Below are positions 35,050 to 47,272 of a stretch of DNA of 64,000 nucleotides, in pieces; the first letter of the stretch is position 1; every line of letters begins with the position of its first letter. Source of the stretch: Vicia villosa (Eukaryota; Streptophyta; Magnoliopsida; Fabales; Fabaceae); contig NW_026705771.1 in the NCBI RefSeq assembly GCF_029867415.1, positions 248,001 through 312,000 of the forward strand, given 5' to 3'. Both the position numbers and the translations under genes were made by a program. The notes under the pieces are model-generated. The model worked only from the letters and a program-made list of their open reading frames with translations. It was not told the DNA's origin and did not search any database.

Positions 35050-37677
35050 TGAAGGTGAAGAAAAACACAAGAAAGGGGGGGTTAATTGTGTTCTTTCATT
35101 CTTTTTTGATCTCCCTTTCTTTTTAACGTCTTTTCTTTCTTTGGTTATTTCATCTATTGGATATGCTTTTAATGTTGTGGAAGCATGTTGAAAGTAGAAC
35201 TACATAATCAATGAGATGTTCATTTTAAATTTTGTGCATCATCAGAACTTCAGAATGGTCTCAGTACAGTTCTGAAGAATTTTGCTTGAATGTTCTAAGT
35301 TAAAATGAAGAGTAATGAAAGTAAAAGACACGTTCATTTTTATACTGGTTCACCTTCTGAATAAGGCTACCTCTAGTCCACCTTCCTCAGGTGATTTGCC
35401 ACTGTCCAGAGGTCTTAATCCACTATAATCAAACTTGATTACAACTTCATGATCCTCCGTCGTGACTAACAATCCAGCACAGCCAACTGTTGTGACTAAC
35501 CCTGCACAAGCTACCCGCGAGTGACTAACCACTAGATGACTGGACCATTCAGTGATCTCATCTGGATATAACGTTCATCAATCTAGTAACCTACACAACA
35601 ACACGTTGTGACTAACTCCCTGCACAGCTACCTGCTGTGACTAACAGCAATGGACTGTTCAGTAATATCCAAGAGATATAACAACCATTGACAGCTGGAC
35701 TTCTGACCAACACTTGGTCTCCAAGAGATTTCCACAATGATCGCAGCCACTGTCTTCTCGAGCTTCTAACCTTAACTTGGTCGCTCAAGGCATCTTCTGG
35801 ATATTACATAAGTGCTTCTTATACAAGCAGATTTTCTCCTATTCTAAGTACATATGTTTAAGACACTCTAACTATAAGTCACTTCTGGTGCCTAAACAAT
35901 CTATCAGAAGTTTCTAAAACATAACACACTACGAGAAACAACTCTATGTGTTTTAGATATTTATAAAAGAAACAAGATATCTTGCAGTCTTCTTTTCTTC
36001 AACTTCTAGATGAGATCTTCTTCTTCCAAAGTTGATAACGAGCAGCGGCTCTTATGTTGATTGCTTCTTTCTTGATCTTCATCTTCTTCTTCAATATTGA
36101 TCATTAAGCTGATAACAGTTGATGACACATTGATCAACAAAAGTAAACAAGAAACACTCTTCGATCAACAACTCAGTGTATTCAGTTTCCTTTGTCTTTC
36201 AACATGATCAAATTAATGCTTGATCAAGTATTCTTGGATGTCCTCATATCTCCATATGGAGCATTTTGCATAGCATGCAGGTTTTCTTCTTCATCCTCTG
36301 AGAGATTCTTCATGGTAGGCATATGATGTATAATTTAACATTTAATCACCATACTCATAGTGTATGTTGCGTCTTAATAGAAGAGTTGAATTAGCTCGTC
36401 AGCTTTCAAGATCATGCTCTCCATTTCCTTCACATAGGCATGTGTTTAGTGTATAACCACACAGTGGATGTTCACATACATAGTATGCGTTGCCTCTTGT
36501 GTATCTTCTGATGCATGTCTTCATATTTCTTCAATTAAGTGTTCATGCTCAGCTGCTTCTTCTACAAATGCACAGATGCATTCTGTAGATTCATTTTCAT
36601 CTTTTGTGCAGAATATATCTTTGGTTGCACACTTGATCCTTTCTCCATGGATGATCCTTACTGGATATTCTCTTTTTCTCTCCGGATCCATACAAGGGAT
36701 GGATGATCACTCACTCTCCATTTTTGGATGGATAGATGGATACCACACCATATCTTCAAGTTTGAAGTTTGATTCTATTTATAGCTTGATGAGTGGTTAC
36801 CGTTGGAATGTAGCCGTTTCATTCTGGTTGAAGATGGCATTGAATGCTTTGCTTTTATTGGCTGCATGTGTTCGTGGAAGAGCCTTATCTCCAACAAGAT
36901 GATTATTGTTGATAGCGTGCTTCTTTGGATTAGCTCGTCTTTCCAACGCGCTGCATGTGGCTTACTTCTTTAATTAGCCTTGGGAGTTGTTCCAATTAAT
37001 TTTGCAACCGTTTTGCTTATGATGATGTTTCTAACGGCTTCCCATTTGATTCTAAGCTTTGTTTTTTATCCAATTTGTATGTTGAGCTGTAGATTCTTCA
37101 TTGGTTCATGAGGGACTCTTTTGTTGTTTGCGTTTTGTATGTCACTGGGTTACTCTACCAAAACTTCTGATCTTCTGTTCATGTGATCTTCCTACTGTAG
37201 TGGATTTTAATATATATTAATATTTCTTTTTCTTTTGATTCTTCTGATGTACTTTCTGATTCTTTGCTTGTTGTATGTGAGCTTTGATATTGCTGTTTAA
37301 CTCTTTGAAGACTGTCTTGTTGGATTCTAGCTTCTTGTGATACTATTGTTGTTGCATATTCTTCTGAATGATCTTGTTCTTCATTGTTGCTTCTTTACTT
37401 ATGATTTGCTGATCTTGACTTGTTTGATGTATTCTTAATCAGAACATCTGATGAATGATGTTTAGCTTCGTCAATCTTCTGGATGTTTGATTTCATATCT
37501 GTGCCATTTTGTGATGTAGTCATTGTACTCTTTTTCTGATGAATCATGTATAAGACTTATAGCATAATATCTGCACACTAAGTGAAACCATTAGTAATAA
37601 AATTGTTACTCGCAAAATATATGCTTGTTATCATCAAAACTAGATTCTGAACATAGATTCTCAATCTTGTTCTAACA
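35050..37677 (-). mobile_element. 5' LTR of element C, shared with a second partial C copy
   Basis: Runs from TGAAGGTGAAG to GTTCTAACA and matches the split LTR at 4906-9959. It has a primer site on its left (internal region to the left) and also a PPT and C internal sequence on its right, so it belongs to two tandem copies of C. It retains about 70 bp missing from the left LTR. TATA box at 36775-36783. Confidence 0.88.
36775..36783 (-). promoter_or_regulatory. TATA box of the C 5' LTR
   Basis: The minus strand reads TATAAATAG with good context (AAGC before it). The left LTR has a mutated version. Confidence 0.65.
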
Positions 37678-39295
37678 ATCTCCCCTTTTTTGATGATGAC
37701 AAAACCATGTATTTTGATGGGACAATTTTATGAGATGATAATAATAATAAGCCAGTGAATATATTGCATCCTTTTTACATGTACAATCAAGTGATTTAAT
37801 CATCAATAAAATCAATCAATTCTTTATCCCCTTTTTGCTTAGTCAAGCAACTATTCATCGAAATCTGTTATTCTTTCTCCCCCTTTTTGTTATCATCAAA
37901 AAGCTTTTTAAGGAGGGTATGACGAAAGATAGTATTCTCCCCCTAAGTTGCATAGTCTCCCCCTGAAGTAGATAATCCTATTATTTTCTGATTTTAAAAC
38001 TTCCTTGAGTTCTAACAATTTCCCCCTGTGATAGATATACAACCAGAATTATATGCTACTAGCTTTCTGAGAAATTTATATTCAGTCTGTTTCTTCAGGA
38101 GATAGATTAATATAGCTGTTTTATCTGTGCGTTTCTTTAGAAGTTCTCAGATTTTTTTAATATCTATATCTTGTATACAGATTAGACTTCCAAATGTGTG
38201 TCATGTCAAAATCTATAATGTTCAAATTTTTTCAGAAGATATAGTGATCAGTATATCAGAACATGCTTGAGCTTAGATTAACAGATTCTTATATATCTTT
38301 TATTCTCTGCCTAAGTTTTCAGACTTTAAATTAGAATGAGGATGATAATTTAAACACAAGCAGATATACCAAAGGCAAATTTTATTAAAAGAAAATTACA
38401 GAGATAGAAGAACAATGATTACATCTAAACATAGAATGCTTCGCAGTTTTCTTCAATTAGAAGGTAATTATAGTTTGAGGATTGTGCATCACAAATTGTT
38501 TGAACGATATCAGCTGATTCGAGCAATGCAGAGAGAATTCTTCCATAGGGGAATGTGGGCACTTTGACCACACTCGAAAGAAACGAGGGAATCTCTCAAA
38601 TGGCAGAAAATGATTGCCGGAAGATTGAGAGGACGATTACTTTCAATTTGGTGAATCAAAAACCGATTCTTGCACGACACAAGTTGTAGAAAGCTTCCTC
38701 TGGGTGTCAGGTTGGACAGAACAAACCTGAAAAGAGATTGTCGGAAAGGAGTTAGAAACTCTGTATTATTAAAAATGCGAGTTACTTCTCTATTCAGATA
38801 TTTGGGAGTATTCCAACGATCAAACTCTTCTAAGTCGACAGCAGAGGGGTTTGGGACAAACCCTATTGTTTCAGCAATGGTTTCCTATGTTATCACAAAG
38901 GAAATTCCGTGAATGTTGGCTGTGATGCTCAGTTTGTCATCACTGATGGATGCATTTACCCAGAAGGTTTTTACAAGGTTCGTAAAGATTGGTCCGTTGA
39001 GAAGAAGGACATATCTATAACATCTTTGAGCAACTAGTAGCTCTGAGAGGTGTTGGTTTATCTCAGCGAGTCCTATGAACCTTTCTTTGATAATGATGAG
39101 ACTTGGTTGGGCATCCATTTGAGAGAGATGATGCAGTTGTGGTGACTCGGGAATTTAGTTTGAGGAAAAGAGTTTGGTTCGAGGAGCAATGTATGGAAGA
39201 GTTGAGGAAAGAACAACTAAAGGGGGTATAAATAACTATAAAGAATGCTTTGAAAAAGGAAGATGAGTTAATCCTAATTATTATTCGTATTTATT
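37678..39295 (-). mobile_element. Second, truncated copy of element C internal region
   Basis: Starts with the PPT (plus strand TCTCCCCTTTTTT) and repeats 9960-11494 and then 17338-17436 in the same order, without the D insertion. Similarity to C stops at TATTTATT (39288-39295). CACTA transposase coding sequence begins directly after. It has no own right LTR, so a deletion removed the rest together with part of the transposase. Confidence 0.82.
38450..39118 (-). pseudogene. Plant transposon-protein (gag-like) gene of element C, copy 2
   Basis: The start MDAQPSLIIIKERFIGLAEI at 39118 runs to 38885, where GAG of copy 1 is TAG. Sequence beyond the stop continues homologous to copy 1 down to about 38450. 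This copy shows the likely true start of the C protein. Copy 1 shows the reading frame beyond the stop. It is the same plant-specific transposon-protein family described at 10734-11398. Confidence 0.6.
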
Positions 39296-40842
39296 ATAAA
39301 GAGTTGATAGGAACACTTCTAAACATTCTAGGAAAGACTAAAGATAGTAAGAGTTCCCGTTTAGATATGGTGGCGATGTGTATTAGACAACAGTTGGGTT
39401 CAGAAGATATAGGAAAAAGATCTTATTTGCCTCCGGCATGTGACACTCTATCTAAAAAGGAAAAGAAAAGTTTTTGAGAGTGTTTGCAAGGTATCAAAGT
39501 TACCCAAGGTTACTCTTAGAACATCAAGAAACTTGTATTAATGACAAATCTCAAGTTAATTGGCTTAAAATCTCATGATTGTCATGTCTTGATGCAATAA
39601 CTTCTACTAGTGGTTATCCGTGGCATCTTTCCAAAAATTGTAAGAGTAACTATAACCAGATTGTGCTTATTCTTCAATTCTATATGTAATAAACTTCTTG
39701 ATTTCAAAAAATTAGATGAATTAGAAGAAGAGGCTGCAGTAATATTGTGCCAATTGGAGATGTATTTTCCTCCATCATTTTTTTAACATTATGGTTCACT
39801 TACTTGTTCATTTAGTAAAAGAAATCAGGTTTTCTGGTCCAATTTATTTAAATTGGGTGTATCCTATAGAGAGATACATGATGATATTTAAAGGATATAC
39901 AAAGAATCATCACCGACTGGAAGCTTTGATCTTTGAAAGGTACATTATAGAAGAAGCTATTGAGTTTTGTTCAAACTATATTTGTCGAAAATAGAGTCTA
40001 TTGGAATTCAAAAGTATTGTCATGCTGACAAATTTGATGGTACATGTACTTAAGATTTAAATGTTAAGTCAATGAGTCAGGATGTAGTTCTCGAAGCACA
40101 TTTCTATATAGTGAATAATCTTAGTGTAGTTGAACCTTATATATAAGAACACAAAACAATTATAAAGAAAAAATATCCCCGAATGCATGACAAGTGGTTG
40201 TTGATATAGCATAACAAGAAACCAATAAGTTGGTTAAATAAGAGGGTTTCTAATGATGGTGGTGCATCCGAGACAATTAAATTATTATCGTACATGCCAA
40301 AATTCACTATGATAACTTGGATGGTATACGACATTTCTAATTATTCATTTTATACAAAAGAAAAAGATAATCATAGTACAATGCAGAATAGTAGGGTTAT
40401 GGTTGAGGCTGAATCCATGTATTTCTCTTGCTCGAAAGATAGGAATCCTATTTTGGCAACCACCGCGTTTTATGGCGTCATTGAGGAGATTTTTAAGATT
40501 GATTATGTTACTTTCAAAGCGCCTTTATTTAAATGAAAGTGTGTCCCCAATAGCAATGGTGTACAGACTAATGAGTTGGGAATCACACGGGTTAACCTTG
40601 GCAAGGAAACTTATAAGACCAAACCATTCATCATGGATACTCAAGTGAAACAAGTTTTTTGTGTGAAAGACCATGAAGACTTATTGAGGAGATGGTCAAT
40701 ATTTCTCAAAGAAAAATACATTCCCCGTAGTGATGATGAAAGTTTAAATATTGCTTCCACTCCTTCTTAGGCAACACAAGGGCATAATTCATATGAAGAA
40801 GTTGATAGAGATGATGTGTATGCTATTCGTAACGACCATTAA
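39296..40842 (+). pseudogene. TNP2-like CACTA transposase, C-terminal half (broken)
   Basis: 39300-39475 gives ELIGTLLNILGKTKDSKSSR, RSYLPPACDTLSKKEKKSF, standard TNP2 sequence after the Transposase_21 core. 39720-39994 gives LEMYFPPSFF then MVHLLVHLVKEIRFSGPIYL and WVYPIERYMMIFKGYTKN, the DUF4218 region. 40294-40536 gives DISNYSFYTKEKDNHSTMQN, FYGVIEEIFKIDY and 40576-40770 KPFIMDTQVKQVFCVKD, the DUF4216 region. Frameshifts and stops separate these pieces. Against the family order about 140 residues are missing between 4905 and 39296, so the retroelement block sits in a deletion. Confidence 0.85.
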
Positions 40843-41526
40843 GAAGGAATATGGGGAAATTAACAAGTAAGTATTTTATATTCTTCATTCATAATTTATT
40901 CTTTGTTATAATTTCAAGTTATGCTATCTAATTTCTTACAACTATTATTATTTGAAATTATAGGTGTTTAAAGTGATGACACTAAGATACTAGAGACCAA
41001 GACAACAAGATAGTATAATTTGATATAATGATGTGTATGTTGTAGGTTGTTTTGTCTCAATTTTGGTTTTTATGTAATATACAAGGTTTGGTTCCTAATT
41101 GAATTGTGTCATTGATGTAATACAATTTTTGGTCTAATTCAATTCACAAATGGGTGTATTGATGTTTCTAGTATGATACGTATCATAAATATTCAGGTTG
41201 CAAAATTGGGAATTATGTAAAATTGAAAAATATATTTTAAAAAAGCACAAATAATATCACAATGGTTGCTAATTCAACCATTGTTATAAGTAGAGCAGTA
41301 TCCATAATAATTAAAACCAAAAATGGCGTATTGTAGGATTCAAACCTAGAACCTTTCGATTATTTCACAATGGTTGCTTCCATAAATCGTAGTTATGAGT
41401 AGCACACTATCAAATTTAAAACAACAGTCACACGCTCATTATGGTAACAAGCATACATATAATCACACGCTACCTAACAACGGACGTGTTGCCGTTATTA
41501 TATGTGTTTCGCAACTGTTATTGTAT
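40843..41526 (+). other. CACTA 3' non-coding and subterminal region
   Basis: AT-rich. Repeats CACAATGGTTGCT at 41259 and 41367 and an inverted AACCATTG at about 41276 fit subterminal repeats. No gene seen. Confidence 0.5.
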
Positions 41527-41544
41527 GTGTTTTCTGTAGTAGTG
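41527..41544 (-). repeat. CACTA right terminal inverted repeat
   Basis: The reverse complement reads CACTACTACAGAAAACAC. TSD TAT follows at 41545-41547. Confidence 0.85.
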
Positions 41545-42073
41545 TATAATGATAAAAATATAGAGCTTCTAAAAAATAAGAGAAAAATAAAGTTCAAATT
41601 CTAGTACCTATAAGTGAAAAGAATGCAAATAATATGTAAGGATGATGTGAAGATAGGAAGGTAGAAGACACTTAACTCCATAATATTAAATCTACTGGCC
41701 GAATATATCTCACCTTGATATAAGCCACGTTCTAACCCTTGAAAGACCTTAAAAGTGTGTTTTCTAATAGAAAGTGATAAATTTTAAAAGTTTTGCAAAT
41801 TCACATGTTTGATGTCAATTGTAGATGAATGAGTGTATACCATGTTATATTAATATGAGTGAATAGTGAGATTGAGTACATGGAACATTAGAGAAAAGCT
41901 CTTTGAAGTATGATAAATCCTAGCGAGGAATAAAAGTGTTTGTTAGTGGTATGGTAGGTACAAAATTTTGAGGAAGATCCTTCTTATGAATGAGTTCCTT
42001 GAGGATAAGCAACATAGTTTGTTTGGGATTATGATGACACTATATCATCATATAATTTTTACAATATTTTTTT
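41545..42073 (+). mobile_element. Decayed gypsy-like remnant, right half
   Basis: Continues the sequence interrupted at 2824. It has the phrase CACGTTCTAACCCTTGAAAG near 41727 and TTCCTTGAGGATAAGC with GTTTGTTTGGGATTATGATG near 41995-42035, which look like the 3' end and PPT zone of plant gypsy elements. No ORF of note. Confidence 0.4.
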
Positions 42074-42518
42074 GGTTTAAATATGTTTTTGGTCCTTATA
42101 AATATCTCAAGTTTTGACTTTTAGTCCCTATAAATATCTCAAGTTTTGACTTTTAGTCCCTATAAAAAAAGTCATGTTTTTGTCCTTATAAAATTGTTTA
42201 CCATGTTAGATTAATCCTTGTATTTCATGTATTATTCTTCCAAATTTACTGTATTGACATTTATTACTATGAGTAGCTAATTTACGTTTGACTAGGTCTT
42301 AGGAGATGAACATAATATTAATATATTGAATCATATGACTTGTTTGGGTTATTTGCATAAGTTGATATTATATTTTCTACTCAATTTATATTTTGTTTAA
42401 GGCACTTTGTGTGTTGACAAATTTAGGGATTATTGACCATAACTTTACCAACCTTATCTAGAGTAATTGTTCAACAGCATAACTAATTTAGGGATAAAAA
42501 CTAATAGTTGTGGCTAAG
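42074..42518 (+). mobile_element. Truncated MITE-like sequence
   Basis: Opens GGTTTAAATATGTTTTTGGTCC, a terminus typical of legume Mutator-type MITEs, followed by two tandem copies of a 33-bp unit containing AAGTTTTGACTTTTAGTCCC. The complementary end (GGACC..AAACATATTTAAACC) is not present before 42519, where LTR A starts. Confidence 0.45.
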
Positions 42519-45500
42519 TGTCATACCCCAAAATTTTCCCATCATATTTCAAGGTATCTTGGCCTAAGTAATTTCCTCAGACATCTACGATCATCAGATA
42601 CTCAAGGCTACACTAGAATTGGGCGTGCTCATCCTTCTCCTAAGCAAAAGGTCCCCAACTAGGGTTTTCTTTCTTCTCAGGGAAAAGAGATTTCTGACAC
42701 CTCAAGTGGAATTCATGGATTCCTATGTACTTCAAAGAATCCCCATATTAATTTTCAAGACTTGATTCACAAGACTGCTCAATCAAATGCTCAAATAATC
42801 AACAGTCAACCAGGTTAGGTTAAAAGTCAACTAAGGTCAAACTACAGTCAAAACTCCTGATTTTTTGTAAACATCAACATTTTGAAGTTATATTCATCAT
42901 TTGATCAACGGTTGATCATGATTAATCAAGGAAAGCTTAGAAATCATCCAAACTTGAAGTTGCTAAATTAGGGTTTATAGGAGAAGGTCAACCCAACTAT
43001 GACTGATCATATCTCTCTCATGCTTTATCATAAATTCCCCAACCAAAGCTCATTCTCAAGTAAATTTCATTCTCTATAACTTTGATGTTGGGTCCAAAGT
43101 CAAGAAATACACCATTTGAGAGATATGGATCAAAATATTATAGGTCCTTCTAAAAAGTAAAAAAAGTCATCTTTTTGCAAAGAAGTGTACATGAACATGG
43201 AATCTTCAATGAAGATGAAACCAAAAGGATTGTTTAAAGGACTCTTTGAGCTTTCTAAAAAATCCAAGAACACCTAAAAATGTTAAAAATTGAGCAAGAT
43301 ACAAATTGCACAAGTTGAGCATTTCTGAAGAGGCGCATGAAGAAAAATACTTGTCAAATTTGATTTTCTTCCAAATGGGCCGAAGTTCTTTTGATCTAAA
43401 CTTATTCTTAAGCTCATCCCTGATCTCCAAGTCCAAAAGCACGACTCCTTGCCATTTATTTAATTTATTTTGGAATTATTTCCATTTAAATTCAATTTAA
43501 ATTAAATAAAATGCAAAAGTAAGTTACAAATGCATATGGGTTTTGTTTTCACTTGTCTTGAGGTCCAAGATAATCCATAATACATGCCAAGTTCGTGTAC
43601 ATGTTTCAAGGACAAGAAAAAGATCACTTTTGGAAATATTTGATAAAATTTTATAAAGAAATATTTTTGCATTCAAAGCAATATATTCTCCCATAATTCT
43701 TGATCAAATATCTGGCTCTCTATAAGTATTACACTTGCAGATGCAAAACACACGAAACCCTAGCCTCCAACAACTCTCCCACACTTGCAAAAAATCTCAA
43801 AAAGGTGCAAGAATCGTGTCACCAATTGCAGCCTCTTTCACGACCAAATAAGATCATAGTTCTCTTCCTGAGGTGGTGAAGGGTGAGTATGAACGAATAC
43901 ATGGCCCCATGCTACGATTAAATGCGATATCACGTTGCTCATATTCGTTCAAATCTTTTGGTTTTCGTTTTTCATTATTCCATGCATTTTAATTTAATTT
44001 GATGCTTTTAACATGTTTGTGGTAAGGTTTAGAACATGTTTGATGCTTAATATGGGAGTCTAGAGCCTTGAACATAGAACACCATGATTAGGGCATAAGT
44101 GGGTGATGCTTCGTTCTCATAGATACCGGTGGTTTCAGACCAAACAAACATCATCAATGAATTCGCAAGGTCCTAATTAGTCAATCTGGGTGGAGATATT
44201 TATTTTCTTTGCTGTTTTTTCGTGTATTCCAGGTTGTAGACGTGAGGAAGAAGAACCTGCGGAAAAATCCGCAGGTAAAATCGCAACTGTTTTCGCAGGT
44301 GTTTCCGCAGGTCAGAAGGAAGAAGATGACCATGTGGAACCTTTGACCAGTGACCCAGGCGTGGCAAGCATTCCTTTGCCTGTTGGATTTGCATAACTTC
44401 GGGACCACGCGCGCCATGATCTTATTGGCCAGTCAATAAAGTCCTATTCTCTCCTCCAATCCTATTGGCTCACGCTCTCAAAAGTGGACCCATCTGACTT
44501 TGCTTCTTTGACTGTCCCCATTATTTTCATTGTTCCCATACTCACGCCTTAATATCTATATGGTGCTCCCTCAAATCCACACCGTTCATCTCCACTGCCA
44601 TCAGATCTGAAGGCCATATGTGTGTTGCCTATGATATACCCTCAATGGACCACCTTACCAGATCCAGAGCTAAGTTTTTATTTCTTTTTTTATTTTTAAT
44701 TACAATTCTTTTTAATTTTAACTATTTTCTATTCTTTCACATTAGTTTTTTTTTATCTCTAAAATTTTTTATAAACTAAAAATAATACTATATTTTGACA
44801 ATTACTTATTGTTAATAAAAAATTCGACTTTTTGTAATTTCATCCATAATTGCTTTTAAACACCAAAAATTAATCATTTTTGCACATAATTTCAACCAAC
44901 TATTTAATTAGGAGTTAAGTAATTAATCAAGGTTCCGATAAATAGTTCTTTCCCGCACTAATCTTATTTTTTTGTTCTCATATCTTTTCAGATATATCAA
45001 GACGTCGACTTCGGCTCAAGTTACTTGTTTAAATATTTTTATAAATATCTTTGGAATGTAATAGTTAATTAGGTTTTTTTATTTTCCGTCTTTACTTTCC
45101 GCATACCCCCTACAGGTGTTTATTGTAAATCTCCCATCCCTAAACTTGTAATAGAGTAGGTCTTTACTTTCCGCACTTTAGTTTCTGCATAATATCTTAT
45201 TGCGTGGTTAGTAAATTAGGGAGTGCAAGATACTTAAAAATAATCGCTAGCTAACCTTAACTCAAGATAAATATATATCTGAATCTAACACACTCATTTT
45301 ACTGTTCACACACTCACCTTTAGGGTTTCCCCTTTTATGCTGCCTTTCGGAAAGTAATAGTCAAGTCCCTCGAGCGTAGGGATACCTTAGCGTAGCGCTG
45401 CCTTCGATAAAAATCATCATCGTCCCTTCGATAAAAGATCGTAGTCCCTTCGAGTTGCATACGAATAAAAACGATCTTGTCCCTCGATGTTGCCTTGATA

Positions 45501-46101
45501 TATGATGATAATCCCTCAAATGCTAAGGTATCCTTACTTGTTGCCTTTATGACTATTCACATTGCATAGGACTTCCTACCCTTTTATGGTATGGATAGCA
45601 CCTGTGACGATTCGATGACCCTTCGATGACCCGCACATCCAATATATAGGACTACCTACCCTCATATGGTATGGATAGTACTATCGCTCAAGGAAAGTCT
45701 TTAGAATAGGAAAGACCTTACGAACTTAGGGTAGGAACTCTTAAGTGCTTGCTCACAACAAGTGAAATGCTTTTCACACACTTGTTTTCTAACATTGTCT
45801 TTTCAGACATTCTCAAAGTCAAACTGTTTTTCTAAACACACACGACACTTTCCAAACATTTCAAGCAAACAAAGTGAGCTAAGCAATTAAGAGCCCATGG
45901 ATGACCATGGATGCAAAGGGTGCTTACACCTTCCCTTTGCATAACCTACCCCCCGAGCTCAATCTCTTTTCAAAGAAGGTCTTTCCTATTCTTTTATGCC
46001 TTTCCTAATTGGATAAAATAAAAGTCGGTGGTGACTCTTGCTCACCGCAACATTGTTTGTGAAACAAAAAAAATAAAAGTCAATTCTCCCACCGTATTAC
46101 A
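42519..46101 (+). mobile_element. 5' LTR of element A
   Basis: Opens TGTCATACCCCAAAATTT and ends CCCACCGTATTACA, 3.58 kb. It matches the G LTRs (opposite strand) at both ends. The last part contains a phrase-repeat zone shared with G (TCCCTTCGAG, CTAAGGTATCC..AC). A TATA-like TATAAGTA lies at 43721-43728. The region 44190-44400 holds overlapping ORFs on both strands with no recognisable domain. Confidence 0.88.
43721..43728 (+). promoter_or_regulatory. Candidate TATA box of LTR A
   Basis: CTCTATAAGTATTACAC, about 1.2 kb into the LTR, the same relative place as the G LTR TATA box. Moderate match only. Confidence 0.4.
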
Positions 46102-46105
46102 GAAT

Positions 46106-46124
46106 TGGCGACTCTGTTGGGGAT
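46106..46124 (+). promoter_or_regulatory. Primer binding site of element A
   Basis: TGGCGACTCTGTTGGGGAT, four bases after the LTR end. It is the Ogre-type site, described for that family as complementary to an Arg tRNA. Confidence 0.85.
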
Positions 46125-46931
46125 ACTTATTTAAAGAGGGGTTACCTTAGAGCTAGTTCACTTTAATAATTGTTTGTTTGCTTGCTTTATTTTTTCAAGG
46201 TTGTTTTGGGTATTGAATGGAAGATGAATCCTATACCCGGATTCGAGTACACCTTAAGATAGGAGCAGCATAGTCATGGAGACCTCCCTTGTGCATGCTT
46301 AGGATTGGTCAATATGAGAGTCCGCGCTTGAGTTAGGCCTCCACTGGTTATTATGTACCTCTTTTGCATGAGAGAGGTTTACGTATGTACCTTTGGGTGC
46401 ATCGGATCTCAAGGACCTTTAGTCACCTTTAACCCATCTTGACTTTTAGGAACATAGTGGGAGGGCTATTCTTGATGCATGTCAAGTTATGGTCGCACCC
46501 GATACTACAACTCAGATAGGTTTATTCTTAAAGTATCATTGCGTGGTATGCATGTACCATGTTCGAGGGTGCTTTAGAGGGGCTGACAATTCTGAGTAAC
46601 TGGTAGAACCCTCTTGCCGAAATCTCTTTATCCATAGAAGTATCTTTGGGGAAGGGTAGTTACCTGGTCAGACTCCATGCAGACCTTTAAACCTAAGGAC
46701 ACTTGTGTGACCTGCTTGTGTGTGCTGCTAACCCTTTGATCTTCTTGCAGGTTTTGTTGTAGGACTTGTTTGTCCTTACTATCTTACGCTTTGCCTGATG
46801 CATTGCATTCGCATAACATCATGACATCACGACATCATAACATAGCATGTTAACTAACCCTTTCAAGGATCTTAGGGATTTAGGGTGCACAAATTCAGGT
46901 GCCCTTATCAAGGACTAAATTCTCATCAAAG

Positions 46932-46958
46932 GGCAAGAGGATTTATTTTCCTCTGGCC
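46932..46958 (+). promoter_or_regulatory. Leader hairpin, A copy 1
   Basis: Arm GGCAAGAGGA, loop TTTATTT, arm TCCTCTGGCC: a ten-pair stem with one A-G mismatch, 315 bp upstream of the gag start. Confidence 0.6.
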
Positions 46959-46996
46959 ATTTGTCTTCCAATTCAGAGACTCAGTACCTATCAAGA

Positions 46997-47023
46997 GGCA
47001 AGAGGATTTATTTTCCTCTGGCC
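46997..47023 (+). promoter_or_regulatory. Leader hairpin, A copy 2
   Basis: Identical to copy 1, 65 bp downstream. G carries the same pair, so the duplication predates the split of A and G. Confidence 0.6.
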
Positions 47024-47272
47024 ATTTGTCTTCCAGTTCAGAGACAGGTATCCCGAATCAGAGGCTATGACCCACTGGATATGGTGAGCTTAATTCGCAT
47101 AAGAAGGACATCCAAACACAAGTTCTTCAGACAAATATGCTACAACTACATTTCACTGTCGCAAACTAAATTCCTTAAGGATCCTTGAAAACATTGCATT
47201 TGCATTCATCACACCGCATAGCAGGTTTCTTACAACGGGTTTCTCACCTCCTCGCTATTTATTTCAGCCAAC

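Larger units (their letters stand above)
2825..41544 (+). mobile_element. CACTA (En/Spm-type) DNA transposon carrying the nested retroelements
   Basis: The left end reads CACTACTATAAAAAACAC and the right end, reverse-complemented, reads CACTACTACAGAAAACAC: an 18-bp terminal inverted repeat with two differences, flanked by TAT on both sides. Just inside lie short subterminal motifs in both orientations (CGGTTGT...CAACC near 3090-3150, CAATGGTTGC near 41265 and 41370), as expected for CACTA ends. A TNP2-like transposase is split between 3692-4905 and 39296-40842. Without the retroelement block (4906-39295) the transposon would be about 4.3 kb, plus sequence lost in a deletion of the transposase middle. 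It is immobile as it stands because the transposase is broken. Confidence 0.88.
46125..47272 (+). other. Leader of element A
   Basis: About 1.15 kb between primer site and gag. It matches the leader of G block by block. Short ORFs (46885-47087, 46961-47188) run through a duplicated segment of about 65-70 bp (46925-47045) holding a hairpin per copy. No conserved protein motif, so I treat it as untranslated. Some Ogre elements have an extra ORF upstream of gag. None of that size is present here. Confidence 0.65.
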
